Assembly (NCBI GenBank): GCA_019915135.1
Contig: JAHLMK010000001.1
Span: forward strand, 1,364,001 to 1,428,000
Direction: 5' to 3'
Source: Strobilurus pachycystidiatus
Taxonomy: Eukaryota > Basidiomycota > Agaricomycetes > Agaricales > Physalacriaceae
DNA length: 64,000 nucleotides
Shown in pieces: positions 47,545 to 59,961 of this stretch. The first letter of the stretch is position 1. Each line of letters opens with the position of its first letter. The translations under genes and the position numbers were made by a program. Below the pieces are notes generated by a model that ran no database searches, was not told the origin of the DNA, and saw nothing but the letters and a program-made list of their open reading frames with translations.

Positions 47545-50091
47545 ATGGCCACGCTCACGCTGTCCCCCAAGCTGTCACCCTTTCCCTACGCAGTCACCGC
47601 CATCGCAGCGTACACTGCAAAAGCTGAGCTCGTCTTTGACGACAGCGCGACCGGTCCTGTCCTCCAACTCAATGGATCTGAAATCACCGCCGAGGAGGAC
47701 ATCGTACATGCTCTGGCAAAGGAAGGCGGGCTCTCCGAAGACAGTGCAAAGGTAGGCTTGTCCTGGATCGTCCATTATCGGACTGAGGATGTCGTCAGAC
47801 CGCGTCCTTCTTCGCCCTTGCCAAAAACCTGGCCAGCATCACCGCCGTTCCCGAGATCCTCACTGCGCTAGACTCTCTCGATGACCACCTGGCGTATCGC
47901 ACATTTTTGGTTGGACACGATGTGACTGCAGCGGACTGGATGGTATGGGGCACAGTGAAAGGTGAATCCAGTCTACATACATCCATATTCTTGCTTATCG
48001 TCGCTCAAGGAAGCATCAAGATTGTTGGCCTCCTCAAGAACAATAAACATACCCACCTTAACCGCTGGTTCTCCCATCTCGAATCCCTCGAATCTACCCA
48101 GTCTTCATTGGCCGCGTTGACTGCCGCAAAGGCCACCAAGGCGCGTTCGACAAAAGTCGCCGCTGGATTCGCCCTCGGTCTTGAAGGTGCCAAGATGGGT
48201 GAGGTCGTTACCCGCTTTCCTCCCGAGCCTAGCGGCTACCTCCACATCGGTCATGCCAAAGCAGCCATGCTTAATCAGTACTTTGCTCAAATGTACAAGG
48301 GCAAGTTGATCATCCGCTTTGACGACACGAATCCGAGCAAAGAGAGGGTATGTCATCTCAGTCCAATCCACCCGTCAACTAATGGATATTTTCTAGACCG
48401 AATTTGAAGACACAATTCTTGAGGATCTCCTGTTACTGGGCATCAAAGGCGATGTTGTCACACATACCTCCGACCATTTCGAAAAGCTCTATGACTATGC
48501 TCTCCAAGTCATCAAGTCTGGCAAGGCCTATACTGACGACACCGAGACTGTGGTGATGCGTCAACAACGCTTCGATGGAATTGCATCCGCACATCGCGAC
48601 GACACTGTCGAAGACAACCTGAAGCACTTTGCTGAGATGACCACTGGGTCCGAGGAAGGCCAGAGGTGGTGTTTACGCGCCAAGATGAGCGTAGATGACC
48701 CCAACAAGGCTCTTCGTGACCCCGTCATCTACCGATGCAACATCACTCCTCATCATAGAACGGGGTTCGTCAAGTCTCAAGTCGGTTTCCACAAACATGT
48801 CACTGACTCTACCGCAGTTCAAAATGGAAAGTCTATCCGACATATGACTTTGCCTGCCCTGTCGTCGACTCTATCGAAGGCGTCACTCACGCTCTGCGTA
48901 CGAACGAATACCGCGACCGTAACCCACAGTACTGGTGGATGACCGAAGCTGTCGGCATTCGCCAGGTCAAGATCTGGGACTTCAGTCGGCTGAACTTCAT
49001 CTATACCCTCCTCTCGAAGCGCAAACTGCATGCATTCGTGGACCGTGGTGTTGTGCGCGGATGGGACGATCCTCGATTCCCGACTGTTCGTGGTATTCGT
49101 CGCCGCGGAATGACCGTCGAGGCTCTGCATCAGTTCATGCTCATGCAAGGTCCTTCCCAGGCCATTGTCTCGCTTGAGTGGGACTCCATATGGGCGATGA
49201 ACAAGAAGGTCATTGACCCCATTGCTCCTCGTCACTGGGCGATACTGGAGGAAGACAAGTACGTCTGGAGCCACATGACTGTTCTCAATCTCATGAAGAG
49301 CTTGCAGGGTTCCGGTCACGATTAAAGGAGGCCCGACGACGCCTGAAGTGAAGAACGTGCCCAAACACAAGAAGAATGCCGACATTGGAGAGAAGAAAAC
49401 TCTGTATTCTTCGAACATTCTTGTCGATCAGGAAGACGCTTCATCTTTTGATGACAATGAGGAGGTTTGTTTCTCTGCACACTCGACACATCTGCTAGCT
49501 CATCTACCTTTGTAGATAACTCTCATGGACTGGGGCAACGCTATCGTCACTTCGAAAACGTTGGACGCGTCAGGCAAGGTGACTTCGATCGAAATGCAAT
49601 TGCATCTCGAAGGCGATTTCAAGAAAACCAAGAAGAAGATCACTTGGCTCTCCCAACCTACTGCCGAGCAGCCTCTCATTCCAGTAACCCTCCTCGACTA
49701 CGACTATCTCATCACGAAGAAGAAACTCGAAGAGGACGACGATGTCAAAGACTTTACCACTCCTGTCTCCGAGTTCCGTCTGAGCGCGCTGGCTGACGCG
49801 AACGTCAAGGACCTTAAAAAGGGCGATTACCTCCAGTTCGAACGGAAGGGGTACTTTGTATTCGATGGGGAAGGCGCGGATGGGAAACTGGAGTTCATCT
49901 TGATCCCTGATGGGAAGGCTTCTGGCCTGGCGAGCAAGGCTGCGCCATCTGCGACTCCCGCTCCTGCTGCTGCAAAGGCCGACGCTGCGCCGGCGTCGGA
50001 CATGTACCAGGTGGATAGCATCTACGCCGAGCAAGTCAAGCCGGACGTAGACACGAAAATGTACAATGTGGAGAGTATCTACAGTAACTGA
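47545..50091 (+). CDS. cytosolic glutamyl-tRNA synthetase
   Basis: Charges tRNA-Glu in the cytosol. The start is ATG 47545 ([17 protein letters not shown]). The N-terminal ~170 residues are GST-like ([18 protein letters not shown]) as in eukaryotic GluRS. The class I core follows: [20 protein letters not shown] (HIGH motif), [60 protein letters not shown] (KMSKS-type loop) and [15 protein letters not shown]. The β-barrel anticodon region has LMDWGNA and a Lys-rich segment. Six introns fit; the one near 49259–49309 restores [16 protein letters not shown]. An Ala-rich tail ends in [21 protein letters not shown] repeats of 'VxSIY'. Glu rather than Gln is chosen on family layout. Confidence 0.93.
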
Positions 50092-50527
50092 ACGGTGAAT
50101 ATCTAATGATCTTTAGATCCGTGTCTTGTATAGCCACAGTGTTTAGCCAGACGCAATGACATTGGCGTATTCCTCAAAGCTACTAAACGTGGCCTTTTCT
50201 ACAGGTGATTCGGCCTAGCCGGTTTTGGATTTCTTCGCCTCGCTATCGCCACTTCCGTGTTCCGTGGACTTACCAAGCCTGTCTATCTACTCTCTCGAGT
50301 CGGAACATAACTCAGACCCATGGGACGAGGACAAGCAGCGGTAACGAACGTGCGACTGAGGATATACAAGGGCCTACCATCGGCCTTATCAAAAACGTGT
50401 TCTTTAAAAACTCCTGTCGGCCCATTACTCCCGTTCGAACGTGCAACCTTTCGTTTAAAGAGACCCTCGGAAGGGACTCCAAGGGCGGCAACGAGGTTGC
50501 CCCCCGCTCATTCGAGTGCCGCTGGCC
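50092..50527. other. intergenic, no gene seen
   Basis: 3' flank of the synthetase gene and leader of the TLC gene. Overlapping open frames here lack domain features. Confidence 0.5.
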
Positions 50528-51563
50528 ATGGACACCACTTCCACCAGCCTACCGACCGGCCCCGATGCCCAAGGCATGGTCGTTCTGCAGTCCTGTGCGG
50601 CTCTTTCGCTCCTTTATCACGTCGCTGTACCATTCTGCAAGACCCCGAAGCAGCTTTCGTGGATCTTGACCACGGTGTCGAGTTTTGCGATGACTGCTGT
50701 TAGCCTCCCGTTCATCTGGGACTTTGTCATGAATGGTGCGAGCTTGCAAGAGGTCCAACCTCGTGTAGAGTTTGCCTTGCCTGCTTGTAGATTCTTCCAA
50801 GCGTACCTTCTGTCGTGAGTGCACACCATTTGAATGGTGAATATGACTGGTTGTGACGAGTCTTTGTTTGTTTGTAGGGACTTGGCTCACGGCATTGTAT
50901 ATTATCGCCCCCATGTTAATCTGTCCACTGGGTGGCTCCACCACGCCATATATCTATTAATCGTAGAGATCGCCATCAGGCGGTCATGGCCTCATGTATT
51001 CTGTCTTGCCTGTTTTATGGAAGTACTTGCATCTAATCATTTGCCTCATATCAAGCCTCGCTAACACGTTCCCCGCGCAGCTTCCCACTTTCATTCTCGG
51101 GGCCGCCTCCTTGTATCCTAAATTGCGATCCAACGCATTGTTCGCCGTCGTGTTCTTCGCGACCCGCATCGCGTACCATGCTCTCCTCTGTATATCGTTC
51201 TACATTCCCGACAACCGCCGCGCTGTTACTGGCGGATCATACATCCCTGCTATCATCTTCACGCTCGTTTTCCCGATGCATCTGATATGGTTCGTTGGGT
51301 GTATCAAAGGCTTCATCAAACGAGCACATGCCGCCACACATACTGCGACGCCCATCCCTCTCGTCCCCACACCAGCAGCTCTTCCTTCGCGGTCTGTTTG
51401 GATCTTACCTACTATTCGGCGTCCGTACCATTATTATCGTGCACGCCTGTCTCAACGTCGCCAAGTGTTGAAGCAGACTTGGATGTATAGGATGATTCCG
51501 GGTAAAGAGAGGGTCTTCGAGTATGTCGGTCTTGGTCGTCGGCTCAGTAATGGATGTCTTTGA
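50528..51563 (+). CDS. TLC-domain multispanning membrane protein
   Basis: The start is ATG 50528 (MDTTSTSLPTGPDAQGM). The TLC family (TRAM, Lag1, CLN8) covers ceramide synthases and related lipid proteins. Helices include VVLQSCAALSLLYHVAVPF, CRFFQAYLLSDLAHGIVYY with the polar DLAHG motif, GWLHHAIYLLIVEIAI, VFCLACFMEVLASN, LFAVVFFATRIAYHALL and YIPAIIFTLVFPMHLIWFVG. The DxxHG…GWxHH pairing is typical of TLC/TMEM56-type proteins. The LAG motif with tandem His is not complete, so ceramide synthase activity is unlikely. Two introns are present. The C-terminal tail is basic. Confidence 0.75.
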
Positions 51564-52069
51564 GTGTACACGTATATTGCGCTTTATGTAAATTTTACCT
51601 AGAATAGCTGTCATCACGATCTCACGACCATATTTATGAAAAGTTGAATACCCGCTGTCGATGTCCGTTTCTCGAGATCTGTGGGCCTGGGCGACGAGGT
51701 ACCACCGTCGAGCAGAGACTGGAAGGCACGTCCAAGTCGGAGCCGCTGCTACCACGGCTCCGGCTGGATGCGAAGAGATGTCGAGTTGAATGGTGGACGC
51801 TCGGCAGTTGATGATGCCAACAGTCAGGCAGTCAGGAATTACATCGCACCAATATCCTGAAGTAGTGCCACTCGCGCATTATGTGTTTTGTGGACGTATC
51901 TATTTGTAATGGAAGGAGGCGAAAATAAAGGGATAATAAGTTTCTAATGAGGCCAACGATTCAGATAAATAAGGACCGTTAACGGTGCCCGTGCTTGATA
52001 AGTAAGTGGTACTGAGCTACAGTTGGGCGACTGAACATCAGAATGGCACCCAAAATCAGTCGAGCCCAT
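51564..52069. other. intergenic between convergent genes
   Basis: 3' flanks of the TLC gene and the TEA gene. No gene seen. Confidence 0.5.
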
Positions 52070-53643
52070 CTAAAGATAAGAAAAGTGCCTAGTACTTGAG
52101 GTGGGTAGGTAGGTAGATGACGGCACGTAAGAATCTGGTCCTTCAAACGGTTGAGCGCTCATCGATTGGATGACATCCTCAGGGTATTGGTACTGAAAAC
52201 CAGTCCAGGTTGAGTTTGAAGACGTCTCCGCCGTAGAGGTGTCGAGGGTGTGCTCAGCATGCAGACTTCCCTGTATTGAAACGTCATGGTGCGGTAGACA
52301 TGCTGCACTGTTGGATGGCGGGTAATTGCCCGTCTCTTGGCTGGGCGTTCGGTACCCCTGGAGAGGTGCGTCGGTTCCGAGGCAGTCCTGCCGATCCTCG
52401 AAAGAGACGTCGAGTGGAGCAGGAAGAACGTGGTTGATCGTCTTCTTCAGCGTGGCATATCGAGTTGGGTAAGCAAAAGTGTACTTCGCCGAATATATAC
52501 AGCGGCTTTGGTCGTCGTGAATGATCTCTTGGAAAATTGTGTACTTTGTGGGATCTTGAACAAATGCTTAGGATGGGCCAAGCGAACAGAAGGTAGTAGG
52601 CTCGACTTACCGTTACTCCCGGATATGGTCTCCCAATAGTTAGGCACCAGCGAGGTCCTGTAGGAAAGAAGACCCTCGGTACCGGGCAGGTGTTCCTTGG
52701 AGCGACGCTCACACAGGGAAAGCGCCGTGGTTTCTTGGAATGCAAGAATGCCCTGCGAGTAGACAGTGAATCGCGAGTACGCGGCTATCTGAGTATCGGA
52801 GACAAAGGTGAGGACTGGATCTATGGTACGGATGTCTCGGGCGTATTCAGAGAGTTTTGTAGCAAGCTCTGAGGCAGGGAAGGCAGGCGTAATCGCAGTC
52901 AGATCCGGGAGGAAGGGCGTTGAGGTGAGGTCGCTCGGAGGCTCAGACGCCGTGTGGAGGGGAAGAACGTCGATACAGAAGATACGTCGAATGGGAGCGG
53001 GCTGAACGCCTGTAGGACTGTAAGGCGGTGGGTCGGCGTTCGATGTGCCAACGACGCTTCCATTCTCACTCAACGGAGAAGAGTCGCCGTGAGAGCTGGA
53101 CGCGTAGCGATGAAAGGACGCAGGCACCTGCTTTTGACACGGAGACAACAGCTCCATGACTATAACGCGTTAGATTAATGGCCTACTGAAGAGATAGACG
53201 GCTTACGGCGCTTCCCAGTGCAGGCTTCTCTGAGTTGTTGAAGCCTACTGCTGACCTGCTTGGCAGTGCGTCTGCGTCCTGTCTTGCGGTAGATGTATTC
53301 GGATAGGAAACGGTTCCTCATTGGGAAGCGCCCTAGAAGGCGAGTTTCCCTGGACTCGTCTGGGATGTATTTCTCCAAACCTGGGCATCAAGCTACGTGA
53401 GATGGATGTTGTAATATCGAGCACACGATTTGTACCTTCGATAAGAGCAACTTCCAATTCCGCGGGCCAAACCAGCTCTCCTCCTTGGGAAGTCTTCCAG
53501 CTTTTGCGTCCTGTATAAACCGCGCGAAAGACATCCAGAGTATCTGGTTCCTGGGCCCTCCCGTCGTCGATACTACTAGCTCTCGATGACACCGTAGAAG
53601 AGACACCGCCGTACTTGGGCGTCACCCAAGATTCGTTAGTCAT
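52070..53643 (-). CDS. TEA/ATTS-domain transcription factor
   Basis: Homologous to AbaA/Tec1/TEAD, DNA-binding proteins for CATTCY-type sites that control fungal development. The start is ATG 53643 (MTNESWVTPKYGGVS). The TEA domain spans an intron: VWPAELEVALIEG continuing LEKYIPDESRETRLLGRFPM, NRFLSEYIYRKTGRRRTAKQ, VSSRLQQLREACTGKR. Next come a PPPYSP motif and a middle domain with IFCIDVLPLHTASE. An intron near 52560–52610 leads to DPTKYTIFQEIIHDDQSRC and YTFAYPTRYATLKKTI. The final exon is Ser/Thr/Pro/Gln-rich, and the stop lies at 52070. The middle/C-terminal block resembles the conserved region after the TEA domain in basidiomycete members. Confidence 0.9.
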
Positions 53644-54522
53644 GGTGGAGTATACGCGTGAAAAAGGGAGGGAATAATGCCTTGAGACCAGCGAGGAGAT
53701 GGGTGGGTTTTGCGTAGCAAGAGGTCTCTTTTAATCGACCGACTGCCAATCAGCCCAAATCTACGAAATCTACGTCCGAGATCTTGCCCATAATTGCGTC
53801 GCACCAGTGCAACAAAAGTCAATTGTCGAACAGCTCTGTAACTCATTGTGAAAGGGACTATTCTTCCCGTTCGACGGTAGACAGTTTGTTCGACTCCGGC
53901 GACGTGCTGTGACAATCCGGAAGATAATTTTGAGAAGACTTCTGAATATATTGCAGACAGACTTCGCAAGGCCTCGGAATTTCGCCCTAAAAGCCCGGTG
54001 AAGCGTTGCTTACCCAACAGCAGATAATCGAGGTCGCCGAGAACCGAGCAACTGTAACGTCTGTGTTGTTAGTTATATATCAACAACACACGTCGTTTCT
54101 CAGAGCTTCTCGAAGTGTACAGTTCATGCCGCGCACAAGGGTCGTGAATGAGCGCTTCTAGAGCGAGCAAGATATCGGTACAGAGAGCTTACCGAACACT
54201 GACAGTTTACAGTTGGCCATAAAATCGCCTCTCCTCAATATCCGAACTGCAAGCAGCCACCATGAGCACGCGAATGTACAACGTGCGGCTCCAACGTAGT
54301 CGCCATTCCATACCCTGGCAGATCATAGGTAGCACAGTTGCCATGTGGACTCTGGCAAGTGTATCAGCAGGTCTCACAAAGAGAACCAAGCTTACATGTT
54401 CGCTCCTCGGTAGCAGCCGTTCTGAAGTTGACGGAGAGAGTAGAGTTATGACAACGTCGTGCATTGAACTAAGTAGGCCATTATCGCTCTAGGGTAGCAG
54501 CGGTACACACCGGAGGAATATA
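53644..54522. other. intergenic with one small plus-strand ORF
   Basis: This holds the leader of the TEA gene; a 125-codon minus frame at 53640..54017 has no domain and overlaps the TEA start. On the plus strand, ATG 54262 (caccATGA) opens 76 codons with one possible membrane helix, IIGSTVAMWTLASVSAGL. It could be a small mitochondrial protein, but I cannot place it. Confidence 0.4.
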
Positions 54523-55339
54523 TCACGTCGCTGCCGCCCCCGTGGCCGGCAAGGTCATGGTCTCGATCCTGCCCCGTCCTTTGCATTCCTTCTGCAGCAG
54601 ATCATTGATGACACGGAATTGACCTGGATCAATGAGCATGACCACATCCCAAGACTTTCCTTCATCTTCCTCCTTCTCATTCTCGACAACCTCTGCTCCT
54701 TCCAGAACCTTCTTCTTCAAAGCTTCATCGGCACCGGCGATGGACACGCGTACACGCATCCGTGCCCTCTGGATCGGCAGGGTGCTGTTACTTTGCAAGA
54801 GACGGATGCATTCCGAGACCTGGCTCTTCGCGGTCTTGCCCTGCTTGGCACTCCAGCCTGCTTCAGCCATGGCCTTGTCAATCAAGCCCACTCCGTAGGG
54901 CTTCTGCGTTGCGGGGTCGACCACTCTCTCCGCGACCAAGCCCGCCACCTCCTTCCGTATCGCGCCAAGATCGTGCTCGCGCTCCTTCTCGTTCACCTGC
55001 ACTTCACCCCGGGAGAGGATCTCTCCTATTATTTTCGGGAGGTCTGTAGTTTTGAAAGCGGATTTCAGGTCGGAAGTGGGTGCGACGGAGCCCTTGGAGA
55101 CGTTGGTGAACACGGAGGAGATCTGGAGGACGTCATCGAGGTTGGTCTCGACCCCATTCCGCCATTCCTGGACTTTGTTCTTGTAGCATGCAACCTCGAA
55201 GCGCTTTCCGCCCTTCTTCAGTCGCACGATCGAGACGTTCGTTAATCTGCGCCACAAAGCCAAGTTAGAGGGATGATGAAGGCTGACGACAAGAGACGAA
55301 GCACTTGATCTGATTCGAGGGCTGCTGGATCTTCGACAT
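54523..55339 (-). CDS. SDO1: SBDS/Sdo1 ribosome maturation protein
   Basis: Sdo1 (SBDS) works with the GTPase Efl1 to release eIF6 from pre-60S subunits in the cytoplasm. The start is ATG 55339 (MSKIQQPSNQI). An intron of about 55 bp leads to LTNVSIVRLKKGGKRFEVAC. Three domains follow in order: the FYSH domain (YKNKVQEWRNGVE, DLDDVLQ-like NLDDVLQISSVFTNVSKG), the helical middle (REHDLGAIRKEVAGLVAERV, QKPYGVGLIDKAMAEAGW), and a ferredoxin-like C-terminus with RARMRVRVSIAG and an acidic loop. Length is normal for fungi. Confidence 0.96.
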
Positions 55340-55864
55340 AATCTATGAGGTTGCGGTGGAACGTAGTAGAGTGTAGTAGATTAATAAGATGAGATGATGA
55401 CGGTGATTGAGCAAGACTTGCGAAAAGGAATCGGTGCCGCGGTGGCTCGGAGCTCGGGCCGATTAACCGGAACCGAGGATCCTTACGGCGAACGCGTCAA
55501 ATCTATCGCGCACAGTTTATATTCCTAGCGTAAGACGGAGCTGGTGCAGACAGTAAAAGGATGTAACGTATTTTCTCTGCCAGAAGTGTAAGTTTTCGAC
55601 TGCTCAATGACATTGTCTTGTTCGAGATTTTGAGGACGTTTGACAGTAAGTACCTACTGTAGCTAATAGTGCTGGCCTGGAAATTGCAGAACAAAAAGCA
55701 AAGGCGATGTTGCTCTTGTCTTGAGGATATTCAAGCGTATCATTATCTGGGGAGCCAGTCTGCCTGAACGAAGGTAGGCACGCTGATTAAACGCGTCGCC
55801 AAAACATCGGACGTCATAATCATATCTTGACAGGTGCCTATTACCTTCTTTCCCTCCGACCACC
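55340..55864. other. divergent promoter region
   Basis: Shared by SBDS and the plus-strand membrane protein gene. No further gene seen. Confidence 0.5.
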
Positions 55865-57883
55865 ATGACCTCGCCACAGATTGAGCCCACTAGCCCAATC
55901 AATCGCCTAATGCGATCGTTCAGCGGCAAGCAACTTCCGTCGGTGGCGAAGCCCGCCCAGCCCTTCGTCGTTCCCGACGACACGCCCAAGGCGTCTGAAG
56001 CAGCCGTGCAGGAACGACAGCTGGACGCCGTAGTTGGCGCCGTGCTAGCAGCATCGCCAATCCCTCTGGAAGAGCCTGTGTCTCCCGTTCTGCGTACCAC
56101 CTCGCCTACGCCCAAATTCCCAGGTTTCGACCGTATCAAGTCGAGATTCAAGAAGCCCGCCGTTGTCGAAACTCCAGTTGAGTCGGTCGCTGGAGTCGCT
56201 GCCCCGTCGACCGGCGATGATGGGGACGATGGTGAGGACGACGATATACCGACCCTTGCGGAGAGGATTCGCGCTCTCATCGACTCACTTCCTTCCCCAT
56301 CTCCTCGCTCTTCGCGTACCCTTCCCAGGTCTCCCAAATCTCCTGTTGAACGAGACGAGAGGGGACGGCCCGTCCCACCGCCTGGCAGTGTTCCCATCAA
56401 GGACAAGAGTCTCATCCGCAAGCTCTACGATCCAATCGTCATGAACGCGGAGCGTAGTGACAGTCAGAGCATTTGGAGTATTCTGTCGAGCGTCAGGCAG
56501 GACGGCAGCCCGGCGGATTCAGGGAATGACACAGACAGCACGCACTCCGGTGGCTCTCACCGTTCGTACTCCGAGGCCAGCATCATGATGTATTCCCCTC
56601 TCATCCCGTCGAGAGATGATCTTGTCGAGATTGCCGACTCCGAGATCATCCCTGGCCCGTCCACTACATCTCTTCAACTTCCCTTCGATAACTCTGTCGG
56701 ACATGCCACTACCCAGGCCTTCAAGTGGCCGTGGAAGAAGCAGGCAGAGCCTAAGCACACTCCATGTTCTGGCGAATCCGACACCGACACTACCGTGCCT
56801 CCGTTGGTGCATCGCAAGTGGATTCCATCTACCACCAAGCTCTCGTGTGAGGCCATGTGGTGGGGATATCGTCTGTAAGTTTGTGATCTTCGTGCCTTCG
56901 ATGGAGCAAGCATCTAAAACTTCGGCTTGCACAGTTATCTCCCTCCCCCCGTCCTATCCATCCTCAGTGACAAGCAACTTGAGGCTACTAAGCGCGCAGC
57001 TCTGATCACTACTGCGCTGACGTGGTTCTTCAGCAACATACCTGTCACGGCCCTCCCTCTTCCCGTTCAGCCTATCCTTCTCTTGCTTCAGAAGTTGATT
57101 CCCTACCTGAGCTACGTCGGTACCTTCATTTCTTGGAGCTGGAGCACAGTGAAAAGTTATGACACTGGTATGTCCGTCTACTCCCTATCCTTTCCACCTT
57201 GAGCTTATCTGGCTGTTTAAGGCCACGGTGTCATACTTAGTGCGACTTGGCTTCTCCCTGTTGCTCTTCTTCCAGGCACCTGGCTGGAAGCAAACTGGCC
57301 AGGAGACACGACTGCCCCCACGACGACTACTCCCGATACCACTGCTCCCGATGCCACCACTCCTGATGCCACCCCTCCTGATGCCACCACACCGGGCACT
57401 ACCGCGGCTGAGCCTAGTTCCTCGACAGTTTCCCAGACACCTTCGCAGACCGCGGGCACGTCCTCCCAGATTGGTGTTACCCCTTCCAAGATTGACTCTA
57501 CCCCTTCCAAGATTGACTCTACCCCTTCCAAGATTGACGCTACTCCCTCAAAAATTGACGCTACCCCCTCCAAAATTGATGCTACCCCCTCCAAGATTGA
57601 CGCTACCCCTTCCAAGATTGACGCTACCCCCTCCAAGATTGACGCTTCCCCCTCCACGATTGGCAGTACCTCCTCGGCGATTGGCAGTAGCTCGTCTAAT
57701 ATTGAGGGTACTCCGTCGAATATCGGGGCTACTTCCTCAAAACTCAGCACGACTCTTTTCACCAACAGATTCGACAAATCTTTTGAGAGGACCCCCGCTC
57801 AAGATCCGACAAGTGCACCCGATGCCGGAAAACGTTCTAGTGTTGGGTTATGGATGAAATACATGAGAGGCACCAGCCAATGA
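55865..57883 (+). CDS. hypothetical membrane protein with coding minisatellite
   Basis: The start is ATG 55865 (cacCATGA context; MTSPQIEPTSPINRLMR). The N-terminal ~330 residues are Ser/Pro/Asp-rich and disordered. A conserved-looking part follows: RKWIPSTTKLSCEAMWWGYR, LPPPVLSILSDKQLEATKRA. Hydrophobic helices come next: ALITTALTWFFSNIPVTAL, PILLLLQKLIPYLSYVGTF and, after a third intron, GVILSATWLLPVALLPGTWL. The C-terminal ~190 residues are Thr/Ser/Pro-rich and contain eight perfect TPSKID(S/A) heptapeptides plus five degenerate ones. Introns near 56875 and 57167 keep the frame. I know no family; a membrane or cell-wall-associated role is only suggested by the layout. Confidence 0.7.
57479..57751 (+). 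repeat. 21 bp minisatellite, 8 near-perfect plus 5 degenerate units
   Basis: The unit is accccytccaagattgacgct. The first eight units (57479..57646) encode TPSKIDS/A. The next five keep the 21 bp period but drift (SPSTIGS, TSSAIGS, SSSNIEG, TPSNIGA, TSSKLST). Differences among the first units are mainly silent third-base changes. Confidence 0.95.
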
Positions 57884-57901
57884 TGATGATGATGATGATG
57901 A
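57881..57901 (+). repeat. short (tga)n run over the stop codon
   Basis: Seven tga repeats start at the stop codon of the membrane protein, so slippage would leave the stop in place. Confidence 0.8.
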
Positions 57902-58092
57902 ACGAGTTTCGAGTGTAGCATTTTTTTTCGGGAACACGAACACGACTGTCGGGCCCATCAGCATCTCTTTATTCAGCTTGCATAGACTGCGAAACCCACT
58001 CTTCACACGGAATTCTATATCAATATACGACTGCATGTACAGACCGCAAATACTAGTTTCCTGTATATACATAATATTTCAATACCTGGATG

Positions 58093-59301
58093 TCAAAACA
58101 CAACTGCACAACGAAGTTCGATGCTCTCTCTGGGAGTACCGAGATTCTGGCGCTCTTCATCGAGGACTGAAAAATTGATCAGCCAAAGCGGGAGAATCTG
58201 AACGTTCACTGCCCATGGGCTTACAGGCAGTATGAGGAACACATGCAGCAGAGCCTGGAGCGAACTCGATTTCTAAGAGAGAGGAAGGTCAGCCCAATTT
58301 GGTTGAAAAATGGCGACAGCACACACCACTGTCAAATTGCCTGAAGATGAGGATCTCGTCAGGTGTTTGGTCGCGTATATACATCCACTTCATTCTCGCT
58401 GTGGGACACTTAGTGTTCTTGCTTTGATGAAGGAGAGCAAGCAGTGCTGACGGTTGTGTCGGATGAAGTAACCTCCGCCGTACTACCATGCGCATTTGAA
58501 TGTCAGATCGGCTCGAGGGACTTCAGAGAAAACAAGTACTCGATCGGTTGTGAGGTGCAGGTCATCAGAGTCAAATGTGCGCGCGTCGCAGAGAGCAAGA
58601 GGGACATCCATGACTGGTCCTTTCAGCGGGCGCCAGATGTTACTGTCGCCCGATTGTTTGGTAAGTTTCGTGAAACGACGCGATCACGCACGTACATGAC
58701 GGCAACTCGCTTGGAAGTCGCGAACTGGAAATCGGGACCGAGGGCGCCGAGTAGCCGCTGCACTGCACGCTCACGACTGACATCGACATGTACGGCTGAA
58801 ACGGGCTGCTTTCCTAGAGCCTTTTCTGCGTTTTCGTCGTAGTTGTTGCTCTGCTTGCCTTCCTCACCGGCAGTCTTTCGTCTGATAAATTTGATCGGTC
58901 AAGGTGTGCTAGAAGGACACGCGAGCTCACCGTATCTGCGTGTTAACAGGCATGCAAATGCTGGCCCCGATAAAGTCCTTCAGCCATCTAACGAAGGCAC
59001 GGTCGTAAGAATTTCCCGGTGTTTATTGAACATCATACTCGCAAGTCTTCTGGGCGTAGCGTTCCTCCCATCCAGGAGCTCCATCGAGGTCTTCGACTGG
59101 AAGTGAAAGCCAAGTGAAGCCTTCAGTATCCATGGACGGCCGTCGCGCTTCATTGCGGAGATTGTGGAGGTCAACTCTAATCGGCTGGAGATGGAGTGGT
59201 CCGCCCGTTGACACGCGTGTCACGAAGGGAAACTCGAAGGCTCCCGGAGAGGAGGTGTCGCAGGAGAAGTTGAGGGAGGCGGTTAGAACGTCGGCAGACA
59301 T
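58093..59301 (-). CDS. CmcJ/NvfI-like family protein (putative hydroxylase/methyltransferase)
   Basis: The family is named after CmcJ of cephamycin biosynthesis and is widespread in fungi, also annotated as GA4 desaturase-like. The start is ATG 59301 (MSADVLTASLNFSCDTS). Exons give RPSMDTEGFTWLSLPVED, WLKDFIGASICMPVNTQ, VSAVHVDVSRERAVQRLLGA, then WRPLKGPVMDVPLALCDART. Next is MKWMYIRDQTPDEILIFRQF with DSG, and, after two more introns, CVPHTAFLDEERQNLGTP and RESIELRCAVVF before the stop at 58093. These blocks follow the family order closely. The usual FDHTIRR motif is not visible in my model. Six exons are needed. Reaction and substrate are unknown. Confidence 0.75.
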
Positions 59302-59961
59302 GGAAGGTGTTGATTGAGCTGGAAGAGATAAGGTTCAAATTGCCGGTGCCGAGCCCAACTTTGAAACCTGATATGTAGATAGATAAATGCATTGCAAATG
59401 GTTGTGCTCTCACCCTGAGACTCGCGTCAAGTCAGCCTCGCTCTGATTGCCACTTGTCGTCCGCCTTAGGAGGGATATAGAGGGATTGGCTCATTCATCT
59501 TGATGGTTACAGCTTGTTTATGGCGCTCGTTAATCGACTAGTGCAAATATCAGAAAACGTTTGAGTCCACGCAGCACAGAATGTCCCCCAGCAGCCAACG
59601 ATCCTTCAACCGTGACGGAATCAAGAGTAAGAGGTAAGATCTGGAACCCTGTCAATTGCAGCTGGATGGCGGGAAGTACAAACCAAATGCGAAAAAAAGT
59701 GTGTGTTGTAGGGTTTTCATTACCCGTCTTTGCATGAACGAGAGGAAAGCCAACAAGAGCTGCTCACTGAACTCAAAGCACAGCGAAGATTACTCGAGAT
59801 CAACAAACGCGTTGCTTGTCACAAGTGGCGTGCAACACGTGATATGACAGGATGACTCAAGCGCGTACCGGGTCTCGGCATCAATAGAGCTCTTTGCCAA
59901 TCACCGTCACCACTGTCCTGCTACAAGTCTCCAGAATTCGCGCCGCCAAGGGGTTTCATAA
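59302..59961. other. intergenic, divergent promoters
   Basis: Between the CmcJ-like gene and the F-box gene. No gene seen. Confidence 0.5.

Noticed and set aside
50205..50669. 154-codon plus frame upstream of and overlapping the TLC gene
   Set aside because: Different frame from the TLC protein; Arg/Pro/Ser composition and no helices.
53640..54017. 125-codon minus frame before the TEA gene
   Set aside because: Overlaps the TEA start, Arg/Ser-rich with no domain; more likely leader.
57479..57751. CRISPR-like array
   Set aside because: Units are contiguous 21-mers with no spacers and encode a peptide repeat in a eukaryotic gene.
57217..57777. 186-codon minus-strand frame with EGVxSI repeats
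   Set aside because: Antisense of the TPSKID minisatellite; any frame through a 21 bp repeat stays open.
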